A program made the position numbers and the translations under genes. Shown piece by piece: positions 62,391-64,000 of a stretch of 64,000 nucleotides of DNA. The notes beneath the pieces were generated by a model, which worked only from the letters and a program-made list of their open reading frames with translations, was not told where the DNA came from and did not search any database. Within the stretch, counting starts at the first letter, position 1; every line of letters starts with the position of its first letter. Source of the DNA: Polyangia bacterium (GTDB taxonomy: Bacteria > Myxococcota_A > Polyangia > Nannocystales > Nannocystaceae); the NCBI GenBank assembly GCA_030429545.1, contig JAUIFF010000002.1, forward strand, positions 434,001 through 498,000, written 5' to 3'.

Positions 62391-62968
62391 TACTGTGGAA
62401 CAATGGGGAACTTACTCTTTGGCATTCACCACTTGCACTGTCAGCCCTTGTTGCTAACACGATACTTGATTTTTGTCTAAACTGGCGATTCTACTTGTCG
62501 ATCCCGCCTTCTCCGTCGACGCGACACATTTTCCTGTCTGCCAGGTTCTCCACTGCTCTTGCAGACGGCACGTTTGATCAAGACTTGCATAGCTCCATCA
62601 CTGCTATTTCTGCACATGTCGAGCAAAGCGGCTTCAAGATCCTTAGCGCACATCAAGCCGAGGAATTTGGCAAAAAACTGCAAGAGCCGAGCAACTTCGT
62701 CCCTCGAGATCGACGTGACGTGTGCCGTTCAGAGGCTCTCATTGTACTCCTGGATACCCAGTTATCTGCTGGTGTTTGGACAGAAGTAGGTTGGGCGACT
62801 GCAATGCGTAAGCCAGTCCTTATTTTACGCCCAGAACAACTCGAAGCAGCCGCAACGCGGTTTGCAGAGGGGCTCCCTTCAATCGGTATTGTCGAAATGC
62901 ATAACTTTGATACTCTGTCAAACGCAACGAAGACAATCGACGGGTTTATTTCGCGACGACTACGCTAA
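62387..62968 (+). CDS. Nucleoside 2-deoxyribosyltransferase-like protein
   Basis: Up to 193 aa; the ATG at 62387 overlaps FtsH debris, so the true start may be downstream (for example TTG 62495, ~157 aa). [24 protein letters not shown] and [19 protein letters not shown] match the NDT fold, including the Glu in the GVWTEVG motif typical of its nucleophile. NDT-like domains hydrolyse or transfer nucleotide bases and occur as effectors in defence systems. Same direction as, and about 190 bp after, the GTPase operon; may be its effector. Confidence 0.68.
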
Positions 62969-63084
62969 ACTGGTTGAGGGCGAGCTTCCGCTCCTCCTGG
63001 AGCACCTTATCCATGGTCAACTGGCTGTGTGCCGATATCAACAACACCTGCCCTACCGCGGCCTGTCCCGTCGGCCGAGCCAAT

Positions 63085-63168
63085 GGCGATGGGCCGCCTG
63101 TTTGACCTCGACAACCGTGCCGACAAACTCATGCCCGGGGACTAGGTCCGTTGCGATCCCCGACACGA
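63085..63168 (-). pseudogene. Zinc alcohol dehydrogenase fragment
   Basis: Minus-strand reading GIATDLVPGHEFVGTVVEV is the GroES-like zinc-binding segment of medium-chain alcohol dehydrogenases. No adjoining dehydrogenase sequence remains. It overlaps, in another frame, the last codons of the M41-like gene, whose C-terminus therefore seems to have run into this debris. Confidence 0.6.
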
Positions 63169-63812
63169 CTTCTCCAAGGATTGCCGACGAGAGCTGTCAC
63201 TTGCTCGCCCGAAAGTCTACCCCCTTTCAGAAGCTCGTCGGCGACCGTTCTTATGCTCGTCTCGCATATTGCCCATAACTCTTTGACTCGACGAGACAAC
63301 GAAGTCCAAAAACCCTTTGGAGCTTGGTCAGCAAGCTCCAGGGTTTTCCTGATATCATCAGTGCAGTCGGTGTTAGCGTCCAGCTTATCTATCAATAGAT
63401 CCTTGAGGTTTCTACTCTCGAGATTTTTTTCGTTCCCATCTTGAGCGTACCAACCCGCCAGAATACAAGCGGCTTGGTCAAGGCAGGCGAATGTGTCGAT
63501 GCCAACATCCACCTCACCGGAAACGATCCCCCACTCGTTGGCTTCCTTTTCAATACTGACCGATTTCAAATTCGGTGAGTACCCCTTTTCAATCGCAATG
63601 GCGAGTATGAAACACGCATGACCGGCTTCGTGCAAAGCGGCAGTTTCCCGACATACTTTTTTGTGGTTATTGATCCAAAGTTGTTCCAGCTCGTTCATTT
63701 CCAACTTTTGCTCCAATCCCTTGCGGATTTCTCCGCATGTGTTTGGGTTCATCCTCGACCCCGGAGTCAACCCGTCAGAACCTAGATCGCTCGTTTTTGG
63801 TGTCAACCTCAT
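63129..63812 (-). CDS. M41-like zinc peptidase domain protein
   Basis: 227 aa from ATG 63812, overlapping the stop of the upstream HTH gene by 4 bp (ATGA). TAALHEAGHACFILAIAIE carries the HExxH-type zinc motif of FtsH/M41 peptidases, and the tail LLKGGRLSGEQVTALV matches the M41 C-terminal end. There is no AAA domain, so it is a stand-alone peptidase domain. With its XRE partner it recalls ImmR-ImmA-like repressor/protease pairs, though the peptidase family differs. Confidence 0.75.
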   Translation of the reverse strand: MRLTPKTSDLGSDGLTPGSRMNPNTCGEIRKGLEQKLEMNELEQLWINNHKKVCRETAALHEAGHACFILAIAIEKGYSPNLKSVSIEKEANEWGIVSGEVDVGIDTFACLDQAACILAGWYAQDGNEKNLESRNLKDLLIDKLDANTDCTDDIRKTLELADQAPKGFWTSLSRRVKELWAICETSIRTVADELLKGGRLSGEQVTALVGNPWRSRVGDRNGPSPRA

Positions 63813-64000
63813 ATGTCGATTTTTTTCCCAAGAGCCCGACAACAACTACTCACCAAAACCAAAACCGAAGTATTCAACCCCGCCGCCACCTCAAACAACC
63901 CCTCCACCGAAAGCCGCTGCTTACCCGCCTCCACCCGATAAACCCACCGCGCACTCTTACCCACCGCCTCCGCCAGCTCCTCCCGCGAAATACCCTGCCG
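63809..64000 (-). CDS. XRE-family HTH regulator (5' part outside window)
   Basis: The last 63 codons are visible: GISREELAEAVGKSARWVYRVEAGKQRLSVEGLFEVAAGLN is an XRE/Cro HTH, ending GKKIDI. Stop at 63809-63811 overlaps the start of the M41-like gene. Start lies beyond the window edge. Confidence 0.8.
   Translation of the reverse strand, partial: RQGISREELAEAVGKSARWVYRVEAGKQRLSVEGLFEVAAGLNTSVLVLVSSCCRALGKKIDI

Overview
The window looks like accessory DNA of a myxobacterium, probably suborder Nannocystineae (Nannocystis/Plesiocystis/Enhygromyxa type). The reasons are high GC, many Hanks-type Ser/Thr kinases, and secreted lipoproteins with Thr/Ser/Asp/Glu-rich linkers, Cys-rich DUF4215 repeats and DUF1554-like domains. 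This is judged from protein style only; there is no rRNA or other core marker.

Layout: the window is best read as a tandem array of integrative islands stacked at the 3' end of one tRNA gene (probably tRNA-Asn, read on the minus strand). Three copies of the same att core (a 21-bp tRNA 3' end plus a hairpin) lie at 6877-6933, 29314-29370 and 48364-48420. Each follows the 3' end of a tyrosine recombinase gene. Just before each core is an exact or near-exact 12-bp tandem repeat that differs between copies. The repeat beside one integrase recurs after the preceding core, which pairs the ends of each island: island 1 (<1-6933), island 2 (6934-29370), island 3 (29371-48420) and island 4 (48421->64000).

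Island 1: three DUF4215/DUF1554 lipoprotein genes, a small HTH regulator divergent from a Ser/Thr kinase, a 200-bp-period repeat block, an acidic HTH protein, and only the last part of an integrase. Island 2: a Septu-like ATPase/HNH operon extended by two genes including a nucleotidyltransferase, three more DUF4215 lipoproteins, two HTH regulators and a kinase, a RelE/ParE-type toxin-antitoxin pair, long satellite arrays, a large acidic HTH protein, an excisionase-integrase pair, a Gabija-like gene pair, and the terminal integrase. Island 3: an ABC three-component (ABC-3C) operon facing a small membrane protein, a PadR/HTH pair, a signalling and surface-lipoprotein cluster (kinase, TPR/TM protein, propeller lipoprotein, VWA-like lipoprotein), a palindrome array, a MITE-like element, a second excisionase-integrase pair, a nuclease-STAND-like ATPase, and the terminal integrase. 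Island 4: an AbiJ/HEPN-like protein, a second copy of the signalling cluster now led by a sigma-like factor, a three-gene GTPase/kinase-like operon with a nucleoside deoxyribosyltransferase-like gene, gene debris, and an XRE-M41 peptidase pair.

How the genes work together: each complete island opens, just inside its right att arm, with a defence-type gene and closes with an integrase. The middle carries HTH-kinase-lipoprotein cargo. The most interesting candidate system is in island 3. The first ABC-3C protein has at its N-terminus a 19-residue Q/G/S/N/Q motif that occurs twice, in tandem, at the C-terminus of the adjacent membrane protein. This is the architecture of bacterial amyloid-signalling (RHIM-like) pairs and suggests an ABC-3C sensor wired to a membrane-acting effector.
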